A DNA stretch of 64,000 bases from Rothia similimucilaginosa (lineage in GTDB: Bacteria > Actinomycetota > Actinomycetes > Actinomycetales > Micrococcaceae), in contig NZ_JAOVAM010000008.1 in the NCBI RefSeq assembly GCF_029850875.1, positions 42,526-106,525 of the forward strand, given 5' to 3'. The position numbers and the translations under genes were made by a program. Of this stretch, positions 25,532-34,641 are shown piece by piece. Under the pieces are notes generated by a model, which saw nothing but the letters and a program-made list of their open reading frames with translations, ran no database searches and was not told where the DNA came from. Every line of letters begins with the position of its first letter. Position 1 is the stretch's first letter.

Positions 25532-26857
25532 ATGAAGTTTGGATCCTCAGCACGCGTCGGCGGCAACCGCGACCGCCTCACCGACGCCCTCACAGAACTC
25601 ACCCGCGCACCGCAGCGCGTTACCCTCCTCGGCTCAACCGGCTCCATCGGCACCCAAGCCATGGAAGTCATCGACCACCTCGCCGCGCTCAAGGGTACTA
25701 GCGCCTCCGCTGCCGACGCACCGCTGAAGGTTGTCGCCCTCTCTGCAGGCTCCCGCTCCCTCGAACTGCTCGCAGGCCAGGCAGTGCATGTGCGCGCTGA
25801 ACTGGTCGCCACCAGCGGCACCGCAGAAGACGCGCAGCGCCTCCGTGAACTTATCGAAGTGGCAGCCTCCGAAGCCGGCATCACCGGCTACACCCCGCAG
25901 ATCGCCCACGGCGCTGAAGCATCCGTACAGGCGGCAGCATACCCGGCAGACACCGTGCTGAACGGCATCACCGGCTCCATCGGCCTGGAACCGACCCTCA
26001 CCGCGCTCAACAGTGGTTACCGCGTGGCACTGGCTAACAAGGAATCCCTCATCGCAGGTGGCCCACTCGTATGCGCCGCCGTCGATGCATCGCCCCTGGA
26101 CACCCCCATGGTGCCCGTCGACTCCGAACACTCCGCCCTCGCCCAGGCACTCGCCTCCGGAACCGACGCAGAAATCGACCGACTGATTCTCACCGCATCC
26201 GGCGGCCCGTTCCGCGGCTACAAGCGTGAACAGCTGCACGACGTGACCCCCGCGCAGGCGCTCGCACACCCCACCTGGGACATGGGCCTGGTCGTCACCA
26301 CCAATTCGGCAACCATGGTCAACAAGGCACTCGAAGTGCTTGAGGCACACCACCTGTTCGGTGTGGACCTGGATCGTATTGACGTGGCGGTTCACCCGCA
26401 GTCCATCGTGCATTCCATGGTGCAGTTCGTGGACGGCTCGACCATTGCGCAGGCGTCCCCGCCGAGCATGGTTCTGCCCATCGCACTGGGTCTGACCTGG
26501 CCGCACCGCATCCCCGGTGCTGTGCCCGCATGTGACTGGTCGAAGGCGACATCCTGGACTTTTGAGCCGCTGGACGAGGAAGCATTCCCCGCCGTGCGCA
26601 TGATCAAGGAGGCTGGCAAGGTCGGCGGCACCCACCCGGCAGTGTTCAACGCCGCCAACGAGGAAGCCGTCGCAGCATTCCATGCAGGCGCGATTCGCTT
26701 TACCGACATTGTCGATTCGGTCGCACGTGTACTGGAAGAGCACACCGGCAGCGCTGAGGCTGTTTCTGACGCTGATTTGACGCTGGAGGCTGTGCTGAAC
26801 GCGGAGCGTTGGGCTCGCGTTCGCGCGAATGAGCTGCTGGGTATGACCGGCAACTAA
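25532..26857 (+). CDS. dxr: 1-deoxy-D-xylulose-5-phosphate reductoisomerase
   Basis: 441 aa. Converts DXP to MEP in isoprenoid synthesis, using NADPH and a divalent metal. NADPH motif VTLLGSTGSIGTQ (about 30-42), ANKESLIAGG, the metal and substrate sites PVDSEHSALAQ and TASGGPFRGY, and HPQSIVHSMVQF are present. An extra ~28-residue N-terminus precedes the fold, so a later start is conceivable. The MEP enzyme ispG lies 6.4 kb downstream, with rseP and an inserted cassette between. Confidence 0.96.
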   Translation: MKFGSSARVGGNRDRLTDALTELTRAPQRVTLLGSTGSIGTQAMEVIDHLAALKGTSASAADAPLKVVALSAGSRSLELLAGQAVHVRAELVATSGTAEDAQRLRELIEVAASEAGITGYTPQIAHGAEASVQAAAYPADTVLNGITGSIGLEPTLTALNSGYRVALANKESLIAGGPLVCAAVDASPLDTPMVPVDSEHSALAQALASGTDAEIDRLILTASGGPFRGYKREQLHDVTPAQALAHPTWDMGLVVTTNSATMVNKALEVLEAHHLFGVDLDRIDVAVHPQSIVHSMVQFVDGSTIAQASPPSMVLPIALGLTWPHRIPGAVPACDWSKATSWTFEPLDEEAFPAVRMIKEAGKVGGTHPAVFNAANEEAVAAFHAGAIRFTDIVDSVARVLEEHTGSAEAVSDADLTLEAVLNAERWARVRANELLGMTGN

Positions 26858-26901
26858 CCGGTTTTTGGGATGCATGTTCCCGAATGGGGCGTGAAGGAGC
26901 T

Positions 26902-27186
26902 GGTGTTCGTCCTCGTTCCTACAGGGGCACCCGCCCTCGCTTCGCTTCGGGCACCCTAATGTCACGTTCGGACGACACCACCCCTCCACGCACGCTAGGC
27001 TACCCGAGGTGGCGCGCCGTGTTTTCCGGATGCGCCCTCAGGGTGTCACACGGACGCTCTCCGAAGCGAAGCAAGGAGAAAGCGGAGCGTCCGGGTGACG
27101 GGTGCCCCTGCGTAGGCGCGGAGGAAACATGCGGCGTGCCATCCCAGACACTGCATGAGGCGAGAGGACGAACACCGCCCCCTCTT
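26902..27186. repeat. Dispersed MITE-like repeat, second copy
   Basis: Left unit 26902-26988 (ggtgttcgtcctcgttccta ... gacgacaccaccc) is the reverse complement of the 31616-31707 unit, and the same family as 5466-5555. A second, more divergent unit runs to 27186 and ends in gaggacgaacaccgcccc, mirroring the left end. It fills the 26858-27311 gap after dxr; no gene is visible in that gap. Confidence 0.8.
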
Positions 27187-27311
27187 GCCTCCCCCCCCCC
27201 GGCGCATAGTAGGCTAGTGTTCAAATAGTCTTCTCTCAAGGGCAAACAACGATGAGCCCTGTGAACGAGTGGACAAAGATGCAGCATATATTTCACGAGG
27301 AAGTGCCCCCT

Positions 27312-28166
27312 ATGCGTCGACAGAACACCCTACGAACCCTTGCCGGGGCTCTACTCCCGCTGACCCTGCTGCTTAGCTCCTGCGCATCCGGGCAGCCCAG
27401 TGCCGACTCCTCGGCGTCCGCTAACGCTGAGAAAGCGTATAGCGCCTCCACGAGCCCCGATAGTCAAGCTATCGAAAAAGTAGAGAACCTCGCCTCACTT
27501 TCTGACAACGTTGTTCGTGCCTACCAGCGCTCCCTGAGCCAGTGCATGGCTGAACGAGGATTCCCGAACTACAAGGTTCCTGCCGGAGAAACTGAAATCC
27601 CGCTGCTTCTGCAGGCTGATCTTGAACCTCTCACCGTTGCGGATGCCCGCGCTCGCGGATACGAAGAGCGCTACTCTTTGGCTACTACAGCACTGGAAGA
27701 GCAGAGCCCTACTATGAGCGAAGCCGAAATGCAGGCTCTAAACGGCACCGAAGGAAAGGGCGGTTGCCAACAAGAAGCCACCCGAGCAGTCTTCGGTTCA
27801 GAAGAATCCCGTGCGACCATAAAAAAGGTCTACGTCACTGCGGTTCACTACCTCAACAACGACGCAATCTTCAAAGACCTTGGGCCCGCCACCGAGAAGT
27901 GGGCACAGTGCATGAAAGAACGCTTCGGAGGCGACTACACGTCTCCGGATATGGCTCGCCTACAGTACCGCCAGAACAACCAGGACACCCATGAACTGGC
28001 GATCAACGATGCGACCTGCCGCGAAGCAACTGGGCTGGATGCCGAACAGCGAAAGATTGCTATCGCTTACCTGAGTTCTTTCCTCGAAAAGGAGCAGGGT
28101 CTCATCGAGCAGGTGACCACCGCCAAGAAAACTGCTGAAGAGAACGCCCGAAAGATTCTGAGCTAA
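27312..28166 (+). CDS. Lipoprotein associated with ABC export cassette
   Basis: 284 aa. The signal peptide ends at lipobox LSSC (Cys24), giving a membrane-anchored extracellular protein. The mature part is helical with four further Cys in conserved-looking contexts (SQCMAERGF, GGCQQEA, AQCMKERFGG, DATCREATG), likely two disulfides. Such small Cys-containing lipoproteins sit next to peptidoglycan-binding adaptor/MacB transporters in actinobacteria, sometimes in peptide-antibiotic clusters; function unknown. ATG 27312 is chosen because it starts a classic signal peptide with gaggaag upstream; the frame is open from 27252. Confidence 0.75.
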   Translation: MRRQNTLRTLAGALLPLTLLLSSCASGQPSADSSASANAEKAYSASTSPDSQAIEKVENLASLSDNVVRAYQRSLSQCMAERGFPNYKVPAGETEIPLLLQADLEPLTVADARARGYEERYSLATTALEEQSPTMSEAEMQALNGTEGKGGCQQEATRAVFGSEESRATIKKVYVTAVHYLNNDAIFKDLGPATEKWAQCMKERFGGDYTSPDMARLQYRQNNQDTHELAINDATCREATGLDAEQRKIAIAYLSSFLEKEQGLIEQVTTAKKTAEENARKILS

Positions 28167-28230
28167 TCCTGTGGACTAACCAGAACAAGCGTACAGAGTA
28201 GCTGCAACGGCTACACCTCGTCACAGCGTA

Positions 28231-28264
28231 TTGTGCCCGGCACGTATCCCCGTGCCGGGCACAA
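28231..28264 (+). terminator. Hairpin between lipoprotein and adaptor genes
   Basis: Perfect 14-bp stem ttgtgcccggcacg / cgtgccgggcacaa with tatccc loop. It could partly terminate the lipoprotein transcript or stabilise its 3' end. Confidence 0.65.
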
Positions 28265-28349
28265 ACTAATCCCACACGGCATCGCCGCCCCTAAGCCCAA
28301 ACGGCACAGATAATAGCGTTTCCGTACGCGCACCCAAAGAAGGGACACC

Positions 28350-29540
28350 ATGAGCGCCACCCCCACCCGCCAGAAGAAAACCCTCTGGCTCTACGGCATT
28401 ATCGCCCTGCTCCTCATCATCACCGTCGGTACGCTCATCAGCGCCCAAAACATCAAAACCACCGCCCAAAAAGATGCGGAAGCGGCACCCCCGGCCCCCT
28501 CCACCATCACCGCCACGGTCACCCGCGAAAAACTGCGCACCACCGTGCCCCTGACCTGCACCGCGAACTACGCCACCTCAACCCCGCTGCGCTACAGCGG
28601 CGAAGGGCAGTACACCGCAATCACCATCAAACACGGTGACACCGTCGGCAACGGCACCCTCATCGCAGAAGTTAACGGTGAACCTCTCATCACCCTCACC
28701 GGTGGTTTCGCACTCTACCGCGACCTCAAGCTCGACGACAGTGGCCCCGACGCCGCACTCCTCAACGAGGCACTGACCGCCTTGGGACGCCAGGGGCCTC
28801 AGCCTGCGCGCATCACCGAAGACACCTACGAGGCTCTCAACAACCTCCTTGACAGCCTCGGCTACGCACACGTAAAGACTGACCAGCCTATTCCCTCCCG
28901 TTACTTCCTCATCATCAACCGTGCCGGACTCGTCACCGGCAACCCCCGCGCAACCGGCGCCATCGCAGACGGTCCCGTAGCCACCATCGCAGAAGGTACC
29001 AAGACCCTCAGCTGCACCGGAACCACCGGTAGGCTCACCCCCGAAGCTCGTAGCGGTCAGAAGGTAACCGTGCCCTCCCTCGGTGATACTGAGTACGTTG
29101 CAACCCTCGGATACAAGAACACCTCCGAAGCCGCCGGTGCCGCAGGCAACAGCCAGGCCGGTCGCCAGGTCAATGGCGCAGAAGGTGCGGCTGGCTCCAA
29201 CCTCAACGGTGTAGCCGGTGCGGCAGGAAACACCGAAGGGGAACGCATCCTCACCCTCGACGTAGGGGATAAGGCGGACAGCCTCCGAGGCACCGTCAAC
29301 GCGGAACTCACCCTCGAAGAAACCCCCGAAGCACACCTGGTCGTACCCTCATCGGCGCTCTACACCCGTGACGGACAGACCCGAGTCATCGTGCTCGGCC
29401 CCGAAAGTTCCAACGGATCGAAGGCCCGCGAAGAACGCGAGGTAACCGTTACCGTCATCAGCAACGCCAACGGCAAGAACGCCGTCACCGGTGACCTGCA
29501 CGAAGGCGACAGCGTCAAAATCATGCGCGAGAAAAAGTAG
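28350..29540 (+). CDS. Membrane-fusion/adaptor protein with peptidoglycan-binding domain
   Basis: 396 aa. One N-terminal membrane helix (about 12-30). The extracellular part begins with an adaptor-like TITATVTREKLRTTVPL segment. A barrel-like loop IKHGDTVGNGTLIAEVNG follows, then a peptidoglycan-binding-1-like section (DAALLNEALTALG ... ITEDTYEALNNLLDSLGY, about 130-175). A Gly/Ala-rich stretch (about 250-295) is followed by beta domains. This matches adaptors that pair with MacB-type ABC transporters in Gram-positives, anchoring the pump to the wall. ATG 28350 after agaaggga. The ABC gene starts 9 bp after its stop. Confidence 0.82.
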   Translation: MSATPTRQKKTLWLYGIIALLLIITVGTLISAQNIKTTAQKDAEAAPPAPSTITATVTREKLRTTVPLTCTANYATSTPLRYSGEGQYTAITIKHGDTVGNGTLIAEVNGEPLITLTGGFALYRDLKLDDSGPDAALLNEALTALGRQGPQPARITEDTYEALNNLLDSLGYAHVKTDQPIPSRYFLIINRAGLVTGNPRATGAIADGPVATIAEGTKTLSCTGTTGRLTPEARSGQKVTVPSLGDTEYVATLGYKNTSEAAGAAGNSQAGRQVNGAEGAAGSNLNGVAGAAGNTEGERILTLDVGDKADSLRGTVNAELTLEETPEAHLVVPSSALYTRDGQTRVIVLGPESSNGSKAREEREVTVTVISNANGKNAVTGDLHEGDSVKIMREKK

Positions 29541-29549
29541 GGAGTAGCC

Positions 29550-31598
29550 ATGACTGACTCCCGCGCCGCTCACGCGCACCCACCAGCCTATAGCGTCGAT
29601 ATTCAGGGAGTGTCCCAGCACTTTATGCAGGGTGACACTCAAATTGACGTGCTCAAAAATATTGACCTGAAAGTCCGCTACGGAGAAGTCGTCGCAATCC
29701 TGGGACCGTCCGGCAGCGGCAAATCAACCCTGCTGAACATCCTCGGTCTGCTCAGTACGCCCGCCTCCGGCAGCTACCTGCTGGACGGTACAGACACCGC
29801 AACCTTCAACGCGGCACAGCGAGCTGAAGCGCGCCTGGACAGCATCGGTTTCGTCTTCCAGGCGTTCCACCTCATCGAGCATAAGAATGTGTACCGCAAC
29901 GTTGAGCTGCCGCTCATCTACCGTGGCGTGCCCAAAGCTGAACGAGCACAACGGGTTACGGACACTCTCGCCCTGCTGGGGCTGAGCCACCGAACGGATG
30001 CACCCATCACCACTCTCTCCGGCGGTGAAAAGCAGCGTGTGGCTATTGCTCGTGCGCTCATTGGGGAACCAGCGTTGCTGCTCTGTGATGAGCCGACCGG
30101 CTCGCTGGATGAAGAGCTCACCCGTGAAGTGATTGACCTGCTCCGCGAATGTACGGGTGACCAGCAAAGCACGATTGTGATTACTCACGACCCGCTCGTG
30201 GCGGAGCACTGCGACCGGGTGCTACGTATGCACGAGGGGCAGCTCATCGAGCAGGATGCACCGCGGCAGGAAGAAACGACCGCCCGCGCGTCTCTGAGCC
30301 TGCCTAGCTTTGCTGAGGAGCAAACATCTAAGCCGCAGGGGAGCGGTCGTGCACCTTGGGCGCTCGCCTCCCTCAAAGAAGCCTGGGACGCTACCGTTCA
30401 CCGGGTGAGGCGCAATATCTTCACCATGCTTGGTGTGGTGCTGGGTATTGCTTCGCTTGTGCTGACCGTTGGTCTGACCGCCACCATTTCTGGGCAGTTG
30501 GCTGACAGTTTCGACATTTTTAGGGCTAAGTACCTGACGATAAGCTCCACTCGAACCGAACCCCTGAGCCGGGCTGAACTATTGAGCCTGGCGGCTAGTG
30601 AGAACTACCGGCGTGTTAGCCAACTGAACGGAGTGACCGGTACCGCGCTAGTGGATCAGCTGGATGAATCCGCCGATATTCAGCGCGGCCCAGACAACTT
30701 TGGCGAGCGCGGCGCTAACGTGACGGCTGCCGTCCTTGCGGCAACCCCCAGCATCTTTAGCGTGCAGGGTCACGAGCTGGTGTGGGGTCGTACCTTCGAC
30801 GAGGGGCACGTGGAGCGGAACGATAAGGTTGTGGTGCTCAGCGAAAGCGTGATGCGCCAGCTTGCGCTGCCCTATAGCCTCGGAGTTACGGTCTATATTC
30901 ACGATGAGCCGTACACCGTTATTGGTGTGGTGCGGGAGAACCCTTCGCTGACTCTGTCGTACGGTTCGGTCTACCTGCCTCTGGGCGCGAAGCCTGGTGC
31001 CGATGCGGAAGAAGCGCAGCCCGCTGCCGGTGGTGGCGCGGCTGCGGCGCAGACCGGTAAGCGTTCCACTCAGATTGTGGTGAGTACTGTTGCCGGTGCC
31101 GCAAACCAGATTGCGGAGGAAGCACCGTACGCGCTCTCGCCGGAACGTCCCGCCCTGTATAGCGTGAGTGTCCCGCCGGAGCCGAAAACTCTTCGTGAGG
31201 CTGTCGACCAGCAGCAACGCACCATGCTTATATCCATGAGTGTTATTACCCTCGTGATTGGCGCGATGGGCATTATGAATACGTTCCTGGTTGCGGTGAT
31301 GGAGCGTCGCCGTGAGGTTGGTTTGCGTCTGGCTATTGGTATGCGCCATTCGGGTATTCTGCTGCAGTTCTCGGCGGAGGCGCTGCTGACCGGCATCCTG
31401 GGCGCTGTGGCTGGTATCGTGCTGGCGGTTAACGGCATCTCGATTGTGTCTTTGATGAACCGCTGGACGCCAATTATTAGTGTTGACACTATCCTGCTGG
31501 GTTTGGGCGCTGGTGCGCTGGTTGGCGTGTTGGCTGGTCTGTATCCGGCGGCGAAGGCTTCGCGTATTGATCCGGCGCAGACCTTGGCGGCAGGCTAG
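29550..31598 (+). CDS. MacB-like ABC transporter, ATPase fused to FtsX-type permease
   Basis: 682 aa. The N-terminal ATPase has Walker A GPSGSGKST (52-60), signature LSGGEKQR (156-163) and Walker B LLLCDEPTG (176-184), in the LolD/MacB subfamily. After a linker (about 235-285) come a first helix (NIFTMLGVVLGIASLVLTVG), a ~230-residue extracellular MacB domain and three C-terminal helices of the FtsX fold, including MERRREVGLRLAIGMR. Such transporters move peptides or lipoproteins by mechanotransmission with an adaptor. Operon with the adaptor gene. Substrate unknown; host-defence or antimicrobial peptides are plausible. Confidence 0.92.
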   Translation: MTDSRAAHAHPPAYSVDIQGVSQHFMQGDTQIDVLKNIDLKVRYGEVVAILGPSGSGKSTLLNILGLLSTPASGSYLLDGTDTATFNAAQRAEARLDSIGFVFQAFHLIEHKNVYRNVELPLIYRGVPKAERAQRVTDTLALLGLSHRTDAPITTLSGGEKQRVAIARALIGEPALLLCDEPTGSLDEELTREVIDLLRECTGDQQSTIVITHDPLVAEHCDRVLRMHEGQLIEQDAPRQEETTARASLSLPSFAEEQTSKPQGSGRAPWALASLKEAWDATVHRVRRNIFTMLGVVLGIASLVLTVGLTATISGQLADSFDIFRAKYLTISSTRTEPLSRAELLSLAASENYRRVSQLNGVTGTALVDQLDESADIQRGPDNFGERGANVTAAVLAATPSIFSVQGHELVWGRTFDEGHVERNDKVVVLSESVMRQLALPYSLGVTVYIHDEPYTVIGVVRENPSLTLSYGSVYLPLGAKPGADAEEAQPAAGGGAAAAQTGKRSTQIVVSTVAGAANQIAEEAPYALSPERPALYSVSVPPEPKTLREAVDQQQRTMLISMSVITLVIGAMGIMNTFLVAVMERRREVGLRLAIGMRHSGILLQFSAEALLTGILGAVAGIVLAVNGISIVSLMNRWTPIISVDTILLGLGAGALVGVLAGLYPAAKASRIDPAQTLAAG

Positions 31599-31615
31599 TC
31601 GCGTTGGCTAGGTGT

Positions 31616-31707
31616 TGAGGGGCGGTATCGTCCGAAGTGACATCAGGGTGCTCGAAGCGAAGCGAGGGCGGGTGCCCCTGTAGGAACGAGGACGAACACT
31701 GCCCCTC
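31616..31707. repeat. Dispersed MITE-like repeat, single unit
   Basis: A 92-bp unit with imperfect inverted ends (gaggggcggtatcgtcc and ggacgaacactgcccctc), starting 17 bp after the ABC transporter stop. Its orientation is opposite to the left unit at 26902-26988. The inner motif gaagcgaagcgagggcgggt is shared with the 5466-5555 copy. Confidence 0.85.
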
Positions 31708-31812
31708 TTATCGTCCCCCATCCAGCCCCTCCAGAAAGCGGGGGAGGGCGCTTTCACAGGCTAAGCGAGTATCCTAGAAGCTTCGTATCCCCGAACCGAA
31801 ACGAGAAAAAGC

Positions 31813-33168
31813 GTGGAAATCCTGCTGTACGCTGTGGGCATTATCCTCATGGCAATCGCTATTGCCGTCTCGATCGCCCTGCACGAGGTGGGGCATCTGG
31901 TGCCCGCAAAGCTGTTCAATGTGCGTGTTCCGCAGTACATGATTGGCTTCGGTAAGACCGTGTTCTCTTTCCGTCGCGGCGAGACTGAGTACGGTTTCAA
32001 GGCGATCCCGTTGGGTGGTTACATTTCGATGATTGGTATGTACCCGCCGAGCCCTGCTGAGGTGAAGGAGCACCATGAGGAGGGCCATTCGGGCAGTACT
32101 AGCCCGTTTGCGTCTTTGGCTGAGGAGGCGCGTGCGGCGGATGCTGAGCGTATGATGCCCGGCGATGAGGACCGCCTGTTCTATAAGTTGCCGGTGCTCA
32201 AGCGCATGGTGATTATGCTGGGTGGCCCGACCATGAACCTGCTGATTGGTGTGGTGTGTACTGCTGTGCTGATTTGTGGTTTTGGTACGGCGCAGGTGAC
32301 GAATAAGGTGTCGGCGGTGTCTGAGTGCGTGCCGAGCGTGAATGTCACTCATGATTCGATTAGCTATGGTGAGTGTACGGATAAGTCCACTCCGTCGCCT
32401 GCGAAGGCTGCTGGTGTGCAGGTGGGTGACCGTGTGGTTGCTGTGAATGGTGCATCGACGGGTTCGTGGGAGGCTGTGTCTTCGGCGATTCGTGCGGCGG
32501 GTTCTCACCCGAGCACCTTGACGGTGGAGCGTAATGGTCAGCGTCTGGATTTGTCGGTAACTCCGGTTGAGATGATTCGCCCGGTTTCTGATGGTAAGGG
32601 CCAGTATGCGCGTGCTGCGGATGGTTCGATTGCGACGACTCGTGGCGGTTTTGTGGGTGTTTCGCCGTCGAGTGAGTTGGTGCCTGGTTCTATTACTGAG
32701 GTGCCTACGATGGTGGGCGATACGCTCTCTCGTGTGGGTTCGTCGATGCTTTCGTTGCCGCAGCGTGTGTGGGAGTTGACGGTGACTTTGGTGACTGGTG
32801 GTGAGCGTAGTGCCGAGTCGCCGGTGTCTGTGGTTGGTGTGAGCCGTATTGCCGGTGAGGTGACGGCTACTGACCGTATTGATGTGAAGGCGAAGGCTGC
32901 GATGTTGGTCTCGCTGGTGGCGAATATGAATTTGATGCTTTTTGCATTCAATTTGATTCCGCTTCTGCCTCTGGACGGTGGCCATGTGTTGGGCGCTGTT
33001 TGGGAGGGCGTGCGTCGCTTCTTTGCACGTTTGACTGGGCGTAAGGATCCGGGTCCGTTTGATCCGGTGAAGTTGTTGCCGTTGACGTATGTGGTGGCGG
33101 GCGCGTTCATTGTGATGTCTATCATTCTGATTGTGGCGGATATTGTTAAGCCCATCACCCTGTTTTAG
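31813..33168 (+). CDS. rseP: Site-2 protease RseP (M50 zinc metalloprotease)
   Basis: 451 aa. Intramembrane protease that cuts membrane-bound anti-sigma factors and signal-peptide remnants. Zinc motif HEVGH in the first helix (24-28), GFGKTVFSF and GYISMIGMYPP follow, a PDZ domain in the middle (VQVGDRVVAVNGASTGSW), and the second active-site motif NLIPLLPLDGGH in a C-terminal helix. GTG 31813; ribosome site gagaaaaag is weak. In many actinobacteria it lies directly between dxr and ispG, as here apart from the inserted cassette. Confidence 0.96.
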   Translation: MEILLYAVGIILMAIAIAVSIALHEVGHLVPAKLFNVRVPQYMIGFGKTVFSFRRGETEYGFKAIPLGGYISMIGMYPPSPAEVKEHHEEGHSGSTSPFASLAEEARAADAERMMPGDEDRLFYKLPVLKRMVIMLGGPTMNLLIGVVCTAVLICGFGTAQVTNKVSAVSECVPSVNVTHDSISYGECTDKSTPSPAKAAGVQVGDRVVAVNGASTGSWEAVSSAIRAAGSHPSTLTVERNGQRLDLSVTPVEMIRPVSDGKGQYARAADGSIATTRGGFVGVSPSSELVPGSITEVPTMVGDTLSRVGSSMLSLPQRVWELTVTLVTGGERSAESPVSVVGVSRIAGEVTATDRIDVKAKAAMLVSLVANMNLMLFAFNLIPLLPLDGGHVLGAVWEGVRRFFARLTGRKDPGPFDPVKLLPLTYVVAGAFIVMSIILIVADIVKPITLF

Positions 33169-33289
33169 TGTGTTGTTGCACGCGGTAAGGGTACCCGTAT
33201 TAGTGCTTTCTTTCGCGTCAGTGGCACAATAAAAAGTTGAACGAAGGATGCGTCGTACGTCCTTCACAACCCATGTATGGAGGAAAACC

Positions 33290-34450
33290 TTGTCGGTCAG
33301 CCTTGGTATGCCGAAGCCCGCTCCCGCGGTTCTGTCCCCGCGTCGTAAGACCCGCCAGTTCAAGGTGGGTTCTGTCGGTGTTGGTTCTGAATCTCCGATT
33401 TCGGTGCAGTCGATGACGACGACTAAGACCCATGACATTGGTGCGACTCTGCAGCAGATTGCTGAGTTGACCGCTGCCGGTTGCGATATTGTGCGTGTGG
33501 CGTGCCCGACTGATAAGGATGCGGAGGCTCTGCCCATTATTGCCAAGCAGTCCCGTATTCCGGTGATTGCTGATATTCACTTCCAGCCGAAGTACGTGTA
33601 TGCGGCTATTCAGGCTGGTTGCGGTGCTGTGCGTGTGAACCCGGGTAATATCCGTAAGTTCGACGACCAGGTGAAGGAAATTGCGCAGATGGCTTCGGAC
33701 CACGGCGTTTCTCTGCGTATTGGTGTGAATGCTGGTTCGCTGGATAAGCGTCTGCTGGAGAAGTACGGTAAGGCTACTCCGGAGGCTTTGGTTGAGTCTG
33801 CTGTGTGGGAGGCGTCGCTCTTTGAGGAGCACGGTTTCCGTGATTTCAAGATTTCTGTGAAGCACAATGACCCTGTGGTGATGGTGGAGGCGTACCGTCA
33901 GCTGGCTGAGCGCGGTGACTGGCCCCTGCACCTGGGTGTGACTGAGGCTGGTCCGGCGTTCCAGGGCACCATTAAGAGCTCGGTGGCCTTCGGTACTTTG
34001 CTGTCTCAGGGTATTGGTGACACTATTCGCGTGTCGCTGTCTGCTCCTCCGGTTGAGGAGGTGAAGGTGGGCACCAAGATTCTGGAGTCACTGAACCTTC
34101 GCCCCCGCAAGCTGGATATCGTTTCTTGTCCGTCGTGTGGTCGTGCGCAGGTGAACGTATGGGAGCTTGCTGAGAATGTGACGAAGGGCCTGGAGCATAT
34201 GAAGGTTCCGCTGCGTGTTGCCGTGATGGGTTGTGTGGTGAACGGTCCGGGTGAGGCTCGTGAGGCTGACCTGGGTGTGGCGTCCGGTAACGGTAAGGGC
34301 CAGATTTTCGTGAAGGGTGAGGTCATTAAGACCGTGCCTGAGGATCAGATTGTTGAGACTCTGATTGAAGAGGCTACCCGTATTGCTGCTGAGATGGAGG
34401 CTTCGGGCGAGTATGTTCCTGAGGGTTCCCCGGCTGTTTCGGTGAGCTAG
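33290..34450 (+). CDS. ispG: 4-hydroxy-3-methylbut-2-en-1-yl diphosphate synthase
   Basis: 386 aa. [4Fe-4S] enzyme of the MEP pathway making [17 protein letters not shown], the TIM-barrel [15 protein letters not shown] segment and VNPGNIR are present. The cluster ligands are in [10 protein letters not shown] and [19 protein letters not shown]. Start placed at TTG 33290 because tggagg lies 7 bp before it; the frame is open from 33248. A strong terminator follows at 34462. Confidence 0.96.
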   Translation: MSVSLGMPKPAPAVLSPRRKTRQFKVGSVGVGSESPISVQSMTTTKTHDIGATLQQIAELTAAGCDIVRVACPTDKDAEALPIIAKQSRIPVIADIHFQPKYVYAAIQAGCGAVRVNPGNIRKFDDQVKEIAQMASDHGVSLRIGVNAGSLDKRLLEKYGKATPEALVESAVWEASLFEEHGFRDFKISVKHNDPVVMVEAYRQLAERGDWPLHLGVTEAGPAFQGTIKSSVAFGTLLSQGIGDTIRVSLSAPPVEEVKVGTKILESLNLRPRKLDIVSCPSCGRAQVNVWELAENVTKGLEHMKVPLRVAVMGCVVNGPGEAREADLGVASGNGKGQIFVKGEVIKTVPEDQIVETLIEEATRIAAEMEASGEYVPEGSPAVSVS

Positions 34451-34461
34451 TTAGCTTTTGT

Positions 34462-34499
34462 GCGCGGAGGCGCCCTGGTGAGGGCGCCTCCGCGCTTTT
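34462..34499 (+). terminator. ispG terminator
   Basis: Perfect 15-bp stem gcgcggaggcgccct / agggcgcctccgcgc, ggtg loop, followed by tttt. Confidence 0.93.
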
Positions 34500-34641
34500 C
34501 CGGTTATGGTGGTGGCAGGCTCGGTGATTGCCGCTGCTGGTTGTGGCCGCATGATCCGGCTACCTTTTAGGGATCACATGTCCCCGTATTTTCACTCAAT
34601 TTTTATCACTCGTTCTCTATCACTCAACCACTCAACACGTC

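Noticed and set aside
26858..27311. Possible small proteins in the repeat (CPKRSEGG-type frames)
   Set aside because: The same frame appears wherever the dispersed repeat lies; it is not protein coding.
31774..33546. 590-codon frame opposite rseP and ispG
   Set aside because: Arg/His/Thr-rich shadow crossing two real genes and their gap.
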